64,000 nucleotides of DNA from CAYJBH01 sp964370605 (GCA_964370605.1 CAYJJX010000002.1:108838-172837); one strand, 5' to 3'. Counted from the stretch's first letter, positions 35,274-44,856 are shown. A program made the numbers and translations. The notes: generated by a model not told the origin, from the sequence alone.

Positions 35274-37196
35274 CTAACCGAGATATATTCCGTATGCCAT
35301 AACATACTGCGGTGCCGGTCCGGGTCCGGGCGACTGCCAACATATGGTGTTCGCTACTCCGCCTTGTAAATCAAAATCGTCGTCATAAATGAGCTGAATG
35401 TGCGGGTAGGTCGTCTGCGCCGCCTGTGGCGTCATACCCATAATGTTGGGGATATTTGCATCGCCACCCTCTGCTGAAGGTGCCGGAGCTGCTACCGGAG
35501 CCGCAATAACAACACTAATAACCGAGTTTCTCGGTGCCTCGGTGCCGGCGGCAGGTGTCTGGCTGATAATCGTTCCGGTCGGAAGTGGGTCAGGAACCTC
35601 AACAACACTTCCAAGGATGAGTTGACTGCGAAGTAGCAGCGATTGGGCTTCGCTGACAAGCATGTTTGTAACGTCCGGAACCTCAGTATTACCGTCCGAC
35701 GGCATGGTAGAGATCGCAAGCACAATCGGGCTACCGCTCGAAAGTTCCGTTCCCGCCGCAGGCTCTGTCCACATTGCATAACCATATGGTACCTGCTCCG
35801 TCTCATCGACGGTGTACTCAACATTAACAATTAACCCGAGGTCGTTTAGCATCTCCTGCGCATCAGAACGCTTTTGACCGACGACTTCGGCCGGAACCGT
35901 CACAATTTCGATACCCTTGCTGACCTGCAACGTAACTATCGCGTTTTCTTTTACAATCTTCGGTGCTTTCGGATATTGATTGACTATATATCCCTCTGCA
36001 TACTCGTTGCTATATACTTCTTCGACCAAGAAACGAAAATCGTAGTCTGCCTCAACTTCTTCGTATGAATAGCCGGTAAATGTCGGGATATCGATATCTT
36101 CATAGTTTGCAAACAGCGGATTGCCGGACAGATTGAAGATGATAAACACAAGCACCGCACAGCCAATGGCAAACGCAGAGGCAAGCCCCAACATCATCGG
36201 GATAACAACGCCGCCGACCGTCTTCTTTTTGCGTTTTTTCTGTGACACTACACGCTCCTTTACGCTTTGTCGTTTCATGTTGCTCTTTGTCGTCACCTTG
36301 TCGATGAACTTTGTCTGCATATCGTCACCGGAAAGGTAAGTATATTCAAACTTAATGCTTGGATTGCGTTTAAATTCATCGATATCGGCACGCATCGATG
36401 CGGCGCTCGCGTATCTGTCACGTGGCTCTTTCGCCATGGCGCGCATGGTAATCTCCTCGAGCGGCTCCGGAATTTCCGGATCGATGTCACGGGGACGAAT
36501 TGCGGTGTCGCTGATCTGCTTGATAGCAACCGAGACCGCACTGTCCGCCTCAAACGGCAACATGCCGGTCAACATCTCGTACAGCATTACGCCGACCGAA
36601 TAAATGTCCGCTTTCGGGTCGGTTGTGTCACCTTTTGCCTGCTCCGGACTGATGTAGTGTACCGAACCGATCGCTTTCTCTGTCATGGTGCGAGAATCAC
36701 TGCGTGAAAGACGGGCGATACCAAAATCCATGACCTTGATACTTCCGTTTTGCATCAGCATGATGTTATGTGGCTTGATATCACGGTGCACAACACCCTT
36801 TTCGTGGGCATGGCTAAGCGCCGAGAGAATTTGCTCCGTAAAAAACACTGCTATCTTCCACTTGAGCTTTCCGCCCGATTTTTCTATATAGTCGGCAAGT
36901 GACATGCCCTCGACATATTCCATGACAATGTACTGGATAGACTCTGACACGCTGACATCAAATACCTTGACTATGTTGTCGTTATTCAACAAAGAAATTG
37001 CCTTACTCTCATTCTTGAAACGACGAACAAGTTCCGGATTGTTCAAGAACTCGTCGCGCAATATTTTCACCGCGACAACACGTCCCGATTGCAGATCGGT
37101 CGCCTTATAAACGTTTGCCATGCCGCCCACTCCACAAAGCGAGAGCAGTTCATAGCGCCCGTCCAATCTCTTGCCTATAATCTCTTTTGCTACCAT
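35274..37196 (-). CDS. pknB: Serine/threonine protein kinase with PASTA repeats (PknB/PrkC)
   Basis: The 640-residue membrane kinase keeps the catalytic features GVGGMANVYKA (glycine loop), VAVKIL (Lys), HRDIKPHNIML and DFGIARLS in residues 10-275. A basic stretch then leads to one membrane helix (about 335-360). Outside are about four PASTA repeats to the C-terminus; the last is divergent and ends in a Pro/Gly-rich segment. PASTA domains bind muropeptides and link cell-wall state or spore germination to phosphorylation. It acts with the adjacent phosphatase. A 148-bp gap without visible structure separates it from prpC. Confidence 0.95.
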   Translation of the reverse strand: MVAKEIIGKRLDGRYELLSLCGVGGMANVYKATDLQSGRVVAVKILRDEFLNNPELVRRFKNESKAISLLNNDNIVKVFDVSVSESIQYIVMEYVEGMSLADYIEKSGGKLKWKIAVFFTEQILSALSHAHEKGVVHRDIKPHNIMLMQNGSIKVMDFGIARLSRSDSRTMTEKAIGSVHYISPEQAKGDTTDPKADIYSVGVMLYEMLTGMLPFEADSAVSVAIKQISDTAIRPRDIDPEIPEPLEEITMRAMAKEPRDRYASAASMRADIDEFKRNPSIKFEYTYLSGDDMQTKFIDKVTTKSNMKRQSVKERVVSQKKRKKKTVGGVVIPMMLGLASAFAIGCAVLVFIIFNLSGNPLFANYEDIDIPTFTGYSYEEVEADYDFRFLVEEVYSNEYAEGYIVNQYPKAPKIVKENAIVTLQVSKGIEIVTVPAEVVGQKRSDAQEMLNDLGLIVNVEYTVDETEQVPYGYAMWTEPAAGTELSSGSPIVLAISTMPSDGNTEVPDVTNMLVSEAQSLLLRSQLILGSVVEVPDPLPTGTIISQTPAAGTEAPRNSVISVVIAAPVAAPAPSAEGGDANIPNIMGMTPQAAQTTYPHIQLIYDDDFDLQGGVANTICWQSPGPGPAPQYVMAYGIYLG

Positions 37197-37344
37197 TTAC
37201 CTTTTATTCCTTTCTCGAAGTCTTGTTTGTAGCTATGCAACATCTCAACTTTTCAGATCACTCAAGACCCGGGATGGCAGAAGTAAATCGTATTTATTCG
37301 GCACATCCAAATTGAGAATCAAAACTCGAAATGATTGAAGTAAT

Positions 37345-38088
37345 TTATCGAACCGTACTCGGCATTTCCAAGACAACTACCGTAATATTGTCATATCCTC
37401 CGCCCGTCTTCGCCACCTTTATCAACTTGTCCGGCATGTCAAAAAACGGACTGGTTCCAAGTATCATCTGTATCACCGATTCATCGGCGCAGTTTGTCAA
37501 CCCATCACTGCAAAGAAGCAGTTTATCGCCGGGAGACAGTTCATAAACACTGTAATCGAGGTCAATGTTTTCGCTCACTCCAACCGCCCTCGTGATAAGA
37601 TTTTTTTTGGGATGGAGTCGCGCCTCTTCTGGCGAAAGATTTCCCGTTTCCAATAGGTCCTGCACTATTGAATGATCCCGGGTCAATTGTTGCAAAATGT
37701 TGTTCCTCAACAGATAGCATCGACTATCTCCGACATTAACTAGGTGCAACACGCTGTCGTGGATAACAACACCGACAAGCGTAGTCCCCATCCCGACCTT
37801 TTCCTTGTCACGTCGTGCCATGGCATGAATCTCGGCATTTCCAACCACCACCGAGTCAAATATCAATTTTTTTATGTCGTCACGACTATCGGTATGTGGC
37901 AATTTTTCATATAGTACGTCTTCGATACTGTTGGAGAGTATTTCACTTGCAAGTTTTCCGCCGGCCGCTCCGCCCATTCCGTCACAAACAAATGCAAACG
38001 TAGCACCACAAGGCAACCTCGCCGCGCGAAAGTTGTCTTGATTTTCGGTGCGCTTGCAACCTATGTCGGTTCTTCCGGCAATGTTCAA
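37345..38088 (-). CDS. prpC: PP2C-family serine/threonine protein phosphatase
   Basis: The metal-dependent phosphatase has 247 residues from a TTG start at 38088. That start is chosen because GGAGG lies 7 nt upstream and the protein then begins at once with the conserved GRTDIGCKRTENQDN. Other motifs are FVCDGMGGAAGG, NVGDSRCYLL, LLCSDGLTN and GGYDNITVVV, which together hold the metal-binding aspartates. It reverses PknB phosphorylation. A longer in-frame reading to 38265 would run through the structured repeat at 38129-38281 and is rejected. Confidence 0.9.
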   Translation of the reverse strand: MNIAGRTDIGCKRTENQDNFRAARLPCGATFAFVCDGMGGAAGGKLASEILSNSIEDVLYEKLPHTDSRDDIKKLIFDSVVVGNAEIHAMARRDKEKVGMGTTLVGVVIHDSVLHLVNVGDSRCYLLRNNILQQLTRDHSIVQDLLETGNLSPEEARLHPKKNLITRAVGVSENIDLDYSVYELSPGDKLLLCSDGLTNCADESVIQMILGTSPFFDMPDKLIKVAKTGGGYDNITVVVLEMPSTVR

Positions 38089-38128
38089 ATAAAGCCTCCA
38101 AAAAATACTGTTGTTTTTTATAGTCGTT

Positions 38129-38281
38129 CGACTTGAAAAACGATATAAGATTGTCGAGCAGAAATTTCGCCTATCAAGGCGGAGGATTGAGTAATACTTT
38201 CGTATTCCGATTGACGACAACGCAGATAGACGGAATTTCTGCCGGAAAGATGTGTTGGTTTTCAAGTTGAAAGGCTATATT
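38129..38281 (+). repeat. Structured intergenic repeat, copy A (unassigned RNA-like element)
   Basis: The element has nested complementary arms. CGACTTGAAAA (38129-38139) pairs with TTTTCAAGTTG (38259-38269), and GCAGAAATTTCGCCTATC (38158-38175) pairs with GATAGACGGAATTTCTGC (38225-38242). Between the inner arms is a 49-nt core: AAGGCGGAGGATTGA, a hairpin AATAC-TTTC-GTATT, then GATTGACGACAACGCA. The 11-nt tail AAGGCTATATT (38271-38281) directly abuts the rlmN stop codon. The core and tail recur at 63753-63989 with different arms. It fills the rlmN-prpC gap; the strand given is that favoured by copy B. Confidence 0.75.
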
Positions 38282-39310
38282 CTAAATCGTGGTCCTGCGA
38301 AGTTGTCCGCACGCCGCCTCGATACCGTCCCCGAGCCGCCGCCGTATTGTACACGCAAGACCCGCCTTTGTCAACATCGACTCAAACCTCTTTGCCGCCG
38401 CATCGTGGCTTGTATTATCGCCGTCGATACCGTTTAGCGGAATGAGATTGATGTGGACCGATCGCCCATAAAACATTTCACGCAATCGCTTTGCATCTTG
38501 CTCTGTGTCGTTTTCACCCGTCACCACCGCATATTCGATTGAAACTCGACGTCCGGTGTCTTTTCCATAGTCGTATATCGCCCTCAATAGCTCTGCCATA
38601 GGGTATTTCCTTGCAATCGGCATCACCTTTGCACGCTCTTCATCGCTTGTGCGATGTAGCGACACCGAGAGAGTAAGCGACATCGACTCCTCTTTCAGTC
38701 GGTCAATGCTTGGCACGAGCCCACAGGTGGACAGCGTAATATTCCTTCCTGCTATATTATAGCCCTCTTGTTGACCCAATAAACGCAAAAAAGCCACGAC
38801 ATTGTCATAGTTATCGAGCGGTTCGCCTATTCCCATCAACACGAGATGCCGAGGAGGCTTTTCACAGCGTGATGCTATCAGATAGACCTGTGACAACAAC
38901 TCACCCACCGTCATGTTTCGAACAAACCCTGCCTTTGCCGATGCACAAAAGGTGCACCCCATTCGGCAACCAACCTGAGTCGATATGCAAAGACTGTCGC
39001 CGTGGCGATGGTGCATCAGCACCGACTCGATCGCATTCCCATCCGAAAGACGAAGCAAAAACTTTTCTGTCGTGTCCTTGTCGGTCTGAACAAGCTCAAT
39101 ACTCGGATAATCAAGACTGAAATGCTGCGTTAGCTTTTCTCGCAGACCGAGTGGCAAATTTGTCGCCTCTGACAATCTTTCAATCCTCTTATTATGCAAC
39201 CAATCAAACAATTGTTTTGCACGAAAAGACGGCTCGCCGAGCGCCAAAAGCTGTTCACTCAACTGCACGCTGTCCAGCGACAGCAGTTCTGTTTTCTCGT
39301 TCATTTTCAT
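38282..39310 (-). CDS. rlmN: 23S rRNA (adenine(2503)-C(2))-methyltransferase RlmN
   Basis: The 342-residue radical SAM enzyme has the cluster motif CRMGCTFC, followed by ASAKAGFVRNMTVGE, MGIGEPLDNYDNV, and the C-terminal methyl-carrying cysteine in GIEAACGQL. It methylates A2503 of 23S rRNA and some tRNAs. Two close ATGs (39310 and 39304) are equally possible. It lies 17 nt from rsmB and immediately before the structured repeat. Confidence 0.95.
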   Translation of the reverse strand: MKMNEKTELLSLDSVQLSEQLLALGEPSFRAKQLFDWLHNKRIERLSEATNLPLGLREKLTQHFSLDYPSIELVQTDKDTTEKFLLRLSDGNAIESVLMHHRHGDSLCISTQVGCRMGCTFCASAKAGFVRNMTVGELLSQVYLIASRCEKPPRHLVLMGIGEPLDNYDNVVAFLRLLGQQEGYNIAGRNITLSTCGLVPSIDRLKEESMSLTLSVSLHRTSDEERAKVMPIARKYPMAELLRAIYDYGKDTGRRVSIEYAVVTGENDTEQDAKRLREMFYGRSVHINLIPLNGIDGDNTSHDAAAKRFESMLTKAGLACTIRRRLGDGIEAACGQLRRTTI

Positions 39311-39327
39311 TATCCGTTCTCTTCATT

Positions 39328-40590
39328 TTACCACACTTTTTCCAAAAAAGCCACAAAAAAACCATCAAAAGTTTTGTCATCCGGAAAAAATGTCACATAT
39401 CCGTCACCTGTTTCACTGTTTTTCGGAACTTTAAACGGCAACGACAACGCTTTGAGAGAGGGTGTGCGGTTGAGCAGTGCTTCGATCTGTCGCTCGTTTT
39501 CAGCACGTGAAAGCGCGCAGGTAGAATAGCAAAGCACGCCGCCTACCTTGAGTGCCGACACTGCACTGTCCAGAATTTGACCTTGTATCACACAAAGTTC
39601 CTCCGAATCCGGCGAGGTCGTTCTTATCTCCGGCCGCTTGGAAAGCACCCCTGTGCCGGAACACGGCACATCGCACAGCACCGCATCAAATTCACCCTCC
39701 GGCACGCTCTTTGTGGCATCGTTGCAAAGGACAGTGATATTATCAAGACCCAGCCGCTTTGCAAGTTTTTCTATTGTAGATAGGCGATTTGGGTGCAGTT
39801 CACCCGCCACCACCTGCTCCGCCGACATGGCAAGCACCGCAGTCTTGCCACCCGGTGCGGCGCACAGGTCAAGCACTTTTTTCGGTTTTCTCGACAATAA
39901 TGTCTGTGCCGCAAGTGCGGAAGAGGTGCCGATGACATGAAAAAGACCTTTTTCAAACGCATCGGTCCTGATCGGCGGTTCTCCCTTACATATAAGAGTG
40001 TTGTCTGCAAATCCGGCGCTTGTCTCAACACCTTCCACAGCAAGAAGTTTCGCAAGTTCAGCCGTCGTGGTCTTTTTGATGTTTGTATATATACAGCAAT
40101 CGGCACGTCCGAGACTGTTTTTTGCAATTTCGGCATAGCGCTCGGGATAATCGGTTTTCCACCCCTTGATTATATCGGGGTGAATACTGTATTTGATATG
40201 CAAATCTTCCGATATCTCGACCGACTTCACCCGTCTGAGCACCGCATTTACCATTCCGGCGGCGCTCGCCTTGCGATAGCCTCGGCACAGCTTCACTCCC
40301 TCGTTTATAACGGCATAATCCGGCACACCGTCCATATAAAGAAGTTGATATGCCGACATTCTCAGTATCGTGAGCACCTCGACATCTAATTTTTTCAGCC
40401 CACCTTTTATCAGGGAGGACAAGACAAAATCAAGCGTAATTTTACGTTCCAGTGTGCCATAGACAAGTGCCGTCACAAACGAGACCTGCCTTGCATCGAG
40501 ATTATCCGGCAGTGACAGCATCAAGAGGTTGGCAAAGCCTCCCCCCTCGACACGCATTAGTATATTACAGGCTGTCTTTCGCTCTGTCAT
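39328..40590 (-). CDS. rsmB: 16S rRNA (cytosine(967)-C(5))-methyltransferase RsmB
   Basis: The 420-residue protein has an N-terminal NusB-like RNA-binding domain (about 1-130) and a C-terminal SAM methyltransferase. Motifs are DLCAAPGGKTAVLA (SAM), DVPCSGTGVLSKRPEIR with the release cysteine, and YSTCALSRAENE with the catalytic cysteine. It modifies C967 of 16S rRNA. Its ATG overlaps the stop of the zinc-peptidase gene by one base. Confidence 0.94.
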   Translation of the reverse strand: MTERKTACNILMRVEGGGFANLLMLSLPDNLDARQVSFVTALVYGTLERKITLDFVLSSLIKGGLKKLDVEVLTILRMSAYQLLYMDGVPDYAVINEGVKLCRGYRKASAAGMVNAVLRRVKSVEISEDLHIKYSIHPDIIKGWKTDYPERYAEIAKNSLGRADCCIYTNIKKTTTAELAKLLAVEGVETSAGFADNTLICKGEPPIRTDAFEKGLFHVIGTSSALAAQTLLSRKPKKVLDLCAAPGGKTAVLAMSAEQVVAGELHPNRLSTIEKLAKRLGLDNITVLCNDATKSVPEGEFDAVLCDVPCSGTGVLSKRPEIRTTSPDSEELCVIQGQILDSAVSALKVGGVLCYSTCALSRAENERQIEALLNRTPSLKALSLPFKVPKNSETGDGYVTFFPDDKTFDGFFVAFLEKVW

Positions 40591-41291
40591 CAGTCTCTTC
40601 TTCTCAACAAAACCAAACGGAGCAATGTGACAAGTGAAGTCGCAAGCGCGGCAACGTAGGTCATAGCGGCGGCAGAAAGAACTTTCTTGACGCCTTTCCC
40701 CTCTTCGCTATCGACATAGCCACGATCAATTAGTATCCCGAGTGCACGGGAAGAGGCATTGAACTCCACCGGAAGTGTCACCAGCTGAAACAATGTTACA
40801 AACGAAAACAGCAAAATACCGATTCCGATCAATATTTCAAACTGCGGCAAAATAATGCCAAGCAGAACAAACGGCATGGAAAGGCTTGAGCCTATCTTTG
40901 TGGCAGGGATAATCGCCTCACGAATCACAATCGGCGCATAATTGTTGGCGTGTTGAATCGCATGTCCTGCCTCATGTGCCGCAACGCCGATCGCCGCCAC
41001 CGACGACGAATCATAGACCGATTCTGAAAGGCGGATCACTCCCGCCTTGGGATCAAAATGGTCACTGAGGTTTCCCGGGGTACGCTCCACACGAACATTG
41101 TGCAGTTCATGACCATCCAATATGGCACGTGCCGCATCGGCACCGGTCATGCCTCTCGACGTTCTTATTTCGCTATATTTTTTGAAGGTAGAGTTCACCT
41201 TGAACTGCGCCCAAATAGCAAAGATAAACGCCGGTATTGCAAGCAGGATATAGGTGGAGTCAAATCCGAAAATGTAATAGTTTGTAAGCAT
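40590..41291 (-). CDS. Zinc-dependent membrane metallopeptidase (YugP-like)
   Basis: The 233-residue protein begins with a membrane helix (about 9-26). It carries the zinc-binding HEAGH in GVAAHEAGHAIQHANNY near residue 105, then two or three further helices (about 140-185 and 205-225). It belongs to the YugP neutral zinc metallopeptidase family, whose substrates are unknown. Its position before rsmB and rlmN is a frequent Firmicutes neighbourhood. Confidence 0.9.
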   Translation of the reverse strand: MLTNYYIFGFDSTYILLAIPAFIFAIWAQFKVNSTFKKYSEIRTSRGMTGADAARAILDGHELHNVRVERTPGNLSDHFDPKAGVIRLSESVYDSSSVAAIGVAAHEAGHAIQHANNYAPIVIREAIIPATKIGSSLSMPFVLLGIILPQFEILIGIGILLFSFVTLFQLVTLPVEFNASSRALGILIDRGYVDSEEGKGVKKVLSAAAMTYVAALATSLVTLLRLVLLRRRD

Positions 41292-41321
41292 GGTTGTTTT
41301 TGATATTCCTTTCGATATAAT

Positions 41322-42551
41322 CTATTTTTTTATCTTGTCCCAGTATGCCTTTGCCGCCTGCTCCGTCTTGTTTGTTCCGAATTCATAGTATATTTTGTCG
41401 ACAAGACCGTCCGGAAGGTATTGCTGTTTCACGTAATTGTTTTTATAGGCATGGGGATAAAGATATTTCGGTGCTGTTTTTCCTTGCTGGAGGTTGTCGA
41501 GATGTCGTGGAAAATCACCATATCCACCCCGACGAACATCGGCTATCGCCTCGTCTATCGCGCAGATTGCGGTGTTTGATTTCGGTGCAGTGGCAAGAAG
41601 TATCGCCGCCTCGGCAAGGGGAATCCTTGCCTCCGGCAGACCGAGTTGCAGTGCACTGTCACAGAGTGACTTTACTATCGGCATCGCACCGGGGTAGGCA
41701 AGTCCGATATCCTCACTGCAAATGACCAGCAGACGGCGAATCGGCGAGATGATATCCCCTGCCTCAATCAACCGTGCAAGATAATGCAGTGCGGCATTTT
41801 CATCACTTCCTCGAATGGCTTTTTGCAGTCCCGACAAAAGACGATAGTGTATATCACCGTTCTTGTCATAGCTCCCCGCCGAATTGCGGATAATCTGCGT
41901 CACCATCTGCTCGGTAACAACCTGTTGTTTAGTCGCAAGCAACAGCGACAGCGATAAAAGCGACTTTCGCATGTCTCCGCCGCTTCCTGCGGCAAGCATG
42001 TCGAGCGCCTCGCCCTCAAACTCAACCTTTTCCCCCGTCTTTTCCACCGCACGGCGAAGACCGTCCGCTATGTCTTCCACCGAGAGTGGCAAAAACTCAA
42101 ACACCAGACAGCGTGACAACAATGCGCCGTATACATAGAAATACGGATTTTCGGTGGTGGAGGCGATCAGTGTAATCCCGCCGCTTTCCACCGATTCTAA
42201 AAGTGATTGTTGCTGTTTTTTATTCAGGTACTGAATTTCATCAAGATAGAGCAGTATTCCGTCGCTACTTCCGAGCATTCCTATGTCGGCAATAACCGAT
42301 TTGATGTCGGCTGTGCCGGCGGTGGTGCCGTTCAAGCGGTGCAGTGTCTTCCCCGCACCGTCTGAAAGAATGCTCGCGACCGTCGTCTTCCCAATACCGG
42401 GCGGTCCATAAAAAATCATGTTTGGCAGTTCCCCTGCCGTAAGCGCTCTGCGCAGGACACTGCCCTCACCGAGAATGTGTTTTTGCCCAACAACATCGTC
42501 AAGCGTAGTAGGGCGAAGCCGCTCGGCAAGCGGTACGTTTTGACTACTCAT
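41322..42551 (-). CDS. rarA: Replication-associated recombination protein A (MgsA/RarA AAA+ ATPase)
   Basis: The 409-residue AAA+ protein has Walker A FYGPPGIGKTTVA, Walker B LLYLDEIQYLNKKQQ, and the family's C-terminal region with SYDKNGDIHYRLLSGLQKA and YPHAYKNNYV. It acts at stalled replication forks. The start MSSQNVPLAERLRP overlaps the end of glyA by 8 bp and has no clear ribosome site of its own, which suggests translational coupling. A longer frame upstream lies inside glyA. Confidence 0.94.
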   Translation of the reverse strand: MSSQNVPLAERLRPTTLDDVVGQKHILGEGSVLRRALTAGELPNMIFYGPPGIGKTTVASILSDGAGKTLHRLNGTTAGTADIKSVIADIGMLGSSDGILLYLDEIQYLNKKQQQSLLESVESGGITLIASTTENPYFYVYGALLSRCLVFEFLPLSVEDIADGLRRAVEKTGEKVEFEGEALDMLAAGSGGDMRKSLLSLSLLLATKQQVVTEQMVTQIIRNSAGSYDKNGDIHYRLLSGLQKAIRGSDENAALHYLARLIEAGDIISPIRRLLVICSEDIGLAYPGAMPIVKSLCDSALQLGLPEARIPLAEAAILLATAPKSNTAICAIDEAIADVRRGGYGDFPRHLDNLQQGKTAPKYLYPHAYKNNYVKQQYLPDGLVDKIYYEFGTNKTEQAAKAYWDKIKK

Positions 42552-43794
42552 AGAGAGGGAACATCTTGCAAAGTGCCGAAACCTCGGCGGCGATGTATTC
42601 CTTTTTCGCCTCAAAGTCGGTCACCGCAAGGAAAATCAGTTCGGCAAGTTTTCGCATCTCGGGAGTGCCAAACCCTCTTGTGGTGACGGCAGGGGTACCG
42701 ATGCGCACACCGGAGGTTACCATCGGCGATGCAGGATCGTTCGGAACGGTGTTTTTGTTTACTGTGATGCCCACCTCGTCAAGACGCTTTTCCAGTTCTT
42801 TTCCGGTGCAATCGGTGCCGACAAGGTTCAAAAGGATAAGATGATTGTCGGTTCCGCCCGACACAAGATTCATCCCTCTTCCCATGAGTTCCTTTGCAAG
42901 CTCGGCACAGTTATTTACAACACGCTTTTGGTACTCTGCAAACTCCGGCGATGCCGCCTCCTTGAAACAGACCGCCTTTGCGGCAATGATATGCTCAAGC
43001 GGGCCGCCCTGTGTTCCCGGAAAAACTGCACGATCGATGTCTTTTGCAAACTGCTCTTTACAGAGTATCATGCCGCCACGAGGACCACGGAGTGTCTTAT
43101 GTGTGGTGGTGGTCACGATATCGGCATACGGCATCGGCGACGGGTGAACGCCTGCGGCAACAAGTCCTGCGATGTGTGCCATGTCCACAAACAATATTGC
43201 GCCGCAAGAATCGGCAATCTCACGAAAACGTTTGAAGTCGATCTCTCGCGGATAGGCAGACGCTCCCGCGACAATCATCTTCGGACTGTGCTCTTTGGCG
43301 AGTTTCTCCAGTGCGGCATAATCGATGTAGCCTGTTTCGTCAACTTCATAAGGCACAAAATTATAGTATTTACCTGAAATATTTATCGGCAAACCGTGTG
43401 AGAGGTGACCGCCGTGTGAAAGCGAAAGTCCCAGCACCGTGTCACCCGGTTGCAAAAACGCAAAATACACTGCCGTGTTAGCATTTGCTCCACAGTGCGG
43501 TTGCACATTGACATGATCGGCACCGAAAAGAGTTTTCGCACGCTCGATTGCAAGCGCTTCAACCGTATCGACATGTACGCATCCGCCATAGTAACGTTTG
43601 CCGGGGTAGCCCTCTGCATACTTGTTTGTAAGTACACTTCCCGAGGCGGCAAGCACAGCAGGCGAAACCGCATTTTCCGAAGCGATGAGCTCGATGCCGT
43701 CACGAAGCCGCGAAAGTTCGTCATTTATTGCACTCGCAACCTCAGGGTCACTCGACATGAGAAAATCGCCGGAATTTAAGAATTCTTTGTACAT
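42544..43794 (-). CDS. glyA: Serine hydroxymethyltransferase
   Basis: The 416-residue PLP enzyme has IELIASENAVSPAVL, YAEGYPGKRYYGGC, VDMAHIAGLVAAGVHPSP and the PLP-lysine segment TTTTHKTLRGPRGG. It converts serine and tetrahydrofolate into glycine and methylene-THF. The ATG at 43794 follows GAAAGGA with about 10 nt spacing; an upstream in-frame ATG has no site. It is the first gene of the long minus-strand block. Confidence 0.96.
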   Translation of the reverse strand: MYKEFLNSGDFLMSSDPEVASAINDELSRLRDGIELIASENAVSPAVLAASGSVLTNKYAEGYPGKRYYGGCVHVDTVEALAIERAKTLFGADHVNVQPHCGANANTAVYFAFLQPGDTVLGLSLSHGGHLSHGLPINISGKYYNFVPYEVDETGYIDYAALEKLAKEHSPKMIVAGASAYPREIDFKRFREIADSCGAILFVDMAHIAGLVAAGVHPSPMPYADIVTTTTHKTLRGPRGGMILCKEQFAKDIDRAVFPGTQGGPLEHIIAAKAVCFKEAASPEFAEYQKRVVNNCAELAKELMGRGMNLVSGGTDNHLILLNLVGTDCTGKELEKRLDEVGITVNKNTVPNDPASPMVTSGVRIGTPAVTTRGFGTPEMRKLAELIFLAVTDFEAKKEYIAAEVSALCKMFPLYE

Positions 43795-44088
43795 TTGATA
43801 CCGTTCCTTTCTAAATGAAAATGTTTGTGGCTTTTGTCCATTGTATTCAGATTTATTATATGATATAATTTGTGAAAAATCAAGGGTAGTGAAATTATTT
43901 GCCATGTCCGACGTACCGATATGACCTGTATCGTTTCAAATATTGTTTTTTGCCTCGTCGGCAGGTGCAAACTCACAGCACAAAAGTGCGACTCATATTT
44001 CATCCCTATCCGATTTTGGCGATGTTGCACCACTTTATAGCCTCAGAATCTAAATCCCTTTTCATTTTTACTTATAGGAAATACGTAG

Positions 44089-44733
44089 ATGAACAAAAAA
44101 CTTGCCCTTGAAATCGTAAACGAGTTGGAACGCACCTATCCGCAGGAAGAGTGCAGTCTTGAGCATACCGATCCATATCACCTGCTGGTGTCGGTTCGGC
44201 TGGCGGCGCAGTGTACCGACAAACGTGTAAACATGGTCACACCCGCCCTTTTTGAGCGATTCCCAACACCGCAAGCAATGCAGTCTGCCGATTTTGACGA
44301 GGTCTGCGAGCTGGTGCGCACCACCGGTTTTTTCCGCTCTAAGGCGCGCGACCTTATCCTTTGTGCACAGCAACTTTGCGAGCGGCACGACGGCAAAGTG
44401 CCGGACACGATGGAGGAATTGCTTGCACTTGCCGGTGTCGGACGAAAATCCGCCAACCTTATACTCGGCGACATATTCGGACAGCCTGCAATCGTCGCCG
44501 ACACCCACTGTATACGCATAACCGGACGGCTTGGCATGGTGGACAGCAAAGATCCCACCAAGGTGGAAATGCAGCTTCGAAAAATCGTCCCACTTGATAG
44601 AGGCAGTTCTTTTTGCCATCGGCTGGTAATGCACGGGCGCGCCGTTTGTGATGCAAGAAAACCAAAATGTGAAACTTGTACTTTGGCACTCATGTGTAAG
44701 TATTTTTCTGCAAACCCTGTAAAAGAGCTATAG
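44089..44733 (+). CDS. nth: Endonuclease III (DNA-(apurinic/apyrimidinic) lyase)
   Basis: The 214-residue base-excision-repair glycosylase has the helix-hairpin-helix LLALAGVGRKSANLIL with the catalytic lysine, the catalytic Asp in VADTHCIRI, and the C-terminal [4Fe-4S] loop with spacing C-x6-C-x2-C-x5-C (CDARKPKCETCTLALMC). It removes oxidised pyrimidines. It is divergent from glyA across 294 bp. Confidence 0.95.
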   Translation: MNKKLALEIVNELERTYPQEECSLEHTDPYHLLVSVRLAAQCTDKRVNMVTPALFERFPTPQAMQSADFDEVCELVRTTGFFRSKARDLILCAQQLCERHDGKVPDTMEELLALAGVGRKSANLILGDIFGQPAIVADTHCIRITGRLGMVDSKDPTKVEMQLRKIVPLDRGSSFCHRLVMHGRAVCDARKPKCETCTLALMCKYFSANPVKEL

Positions 44734-44856
44734 CTCAAAAGATCCTCAACCCATCTTTAGCCGGAACAAATATTGGTTCATTTTCAGCGAAAAGCGTTGA
44801 ATTCTCGCCTTCGTTTGGCAAAACCGAAAAACACCACGAAAGGAATGGTCACAATC

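Noticed and set aside
37345..38265. Longer in-frame version of the PP2C phosphatase with about 59 extra N-terminal residues
   Set aside because: The extra part runs through the structured repeat, has no family similarity, and a GGAGG-TTG start at 38088 leads directly into the conserved phosphatase N-terminus.
43906..44088. A third copy of the repeated structured element
   Set aside because: Only the overall layout is similar; the conserved GGATTGA and GATTGACGA blocks and the AAGGCTATATT tail are missing.
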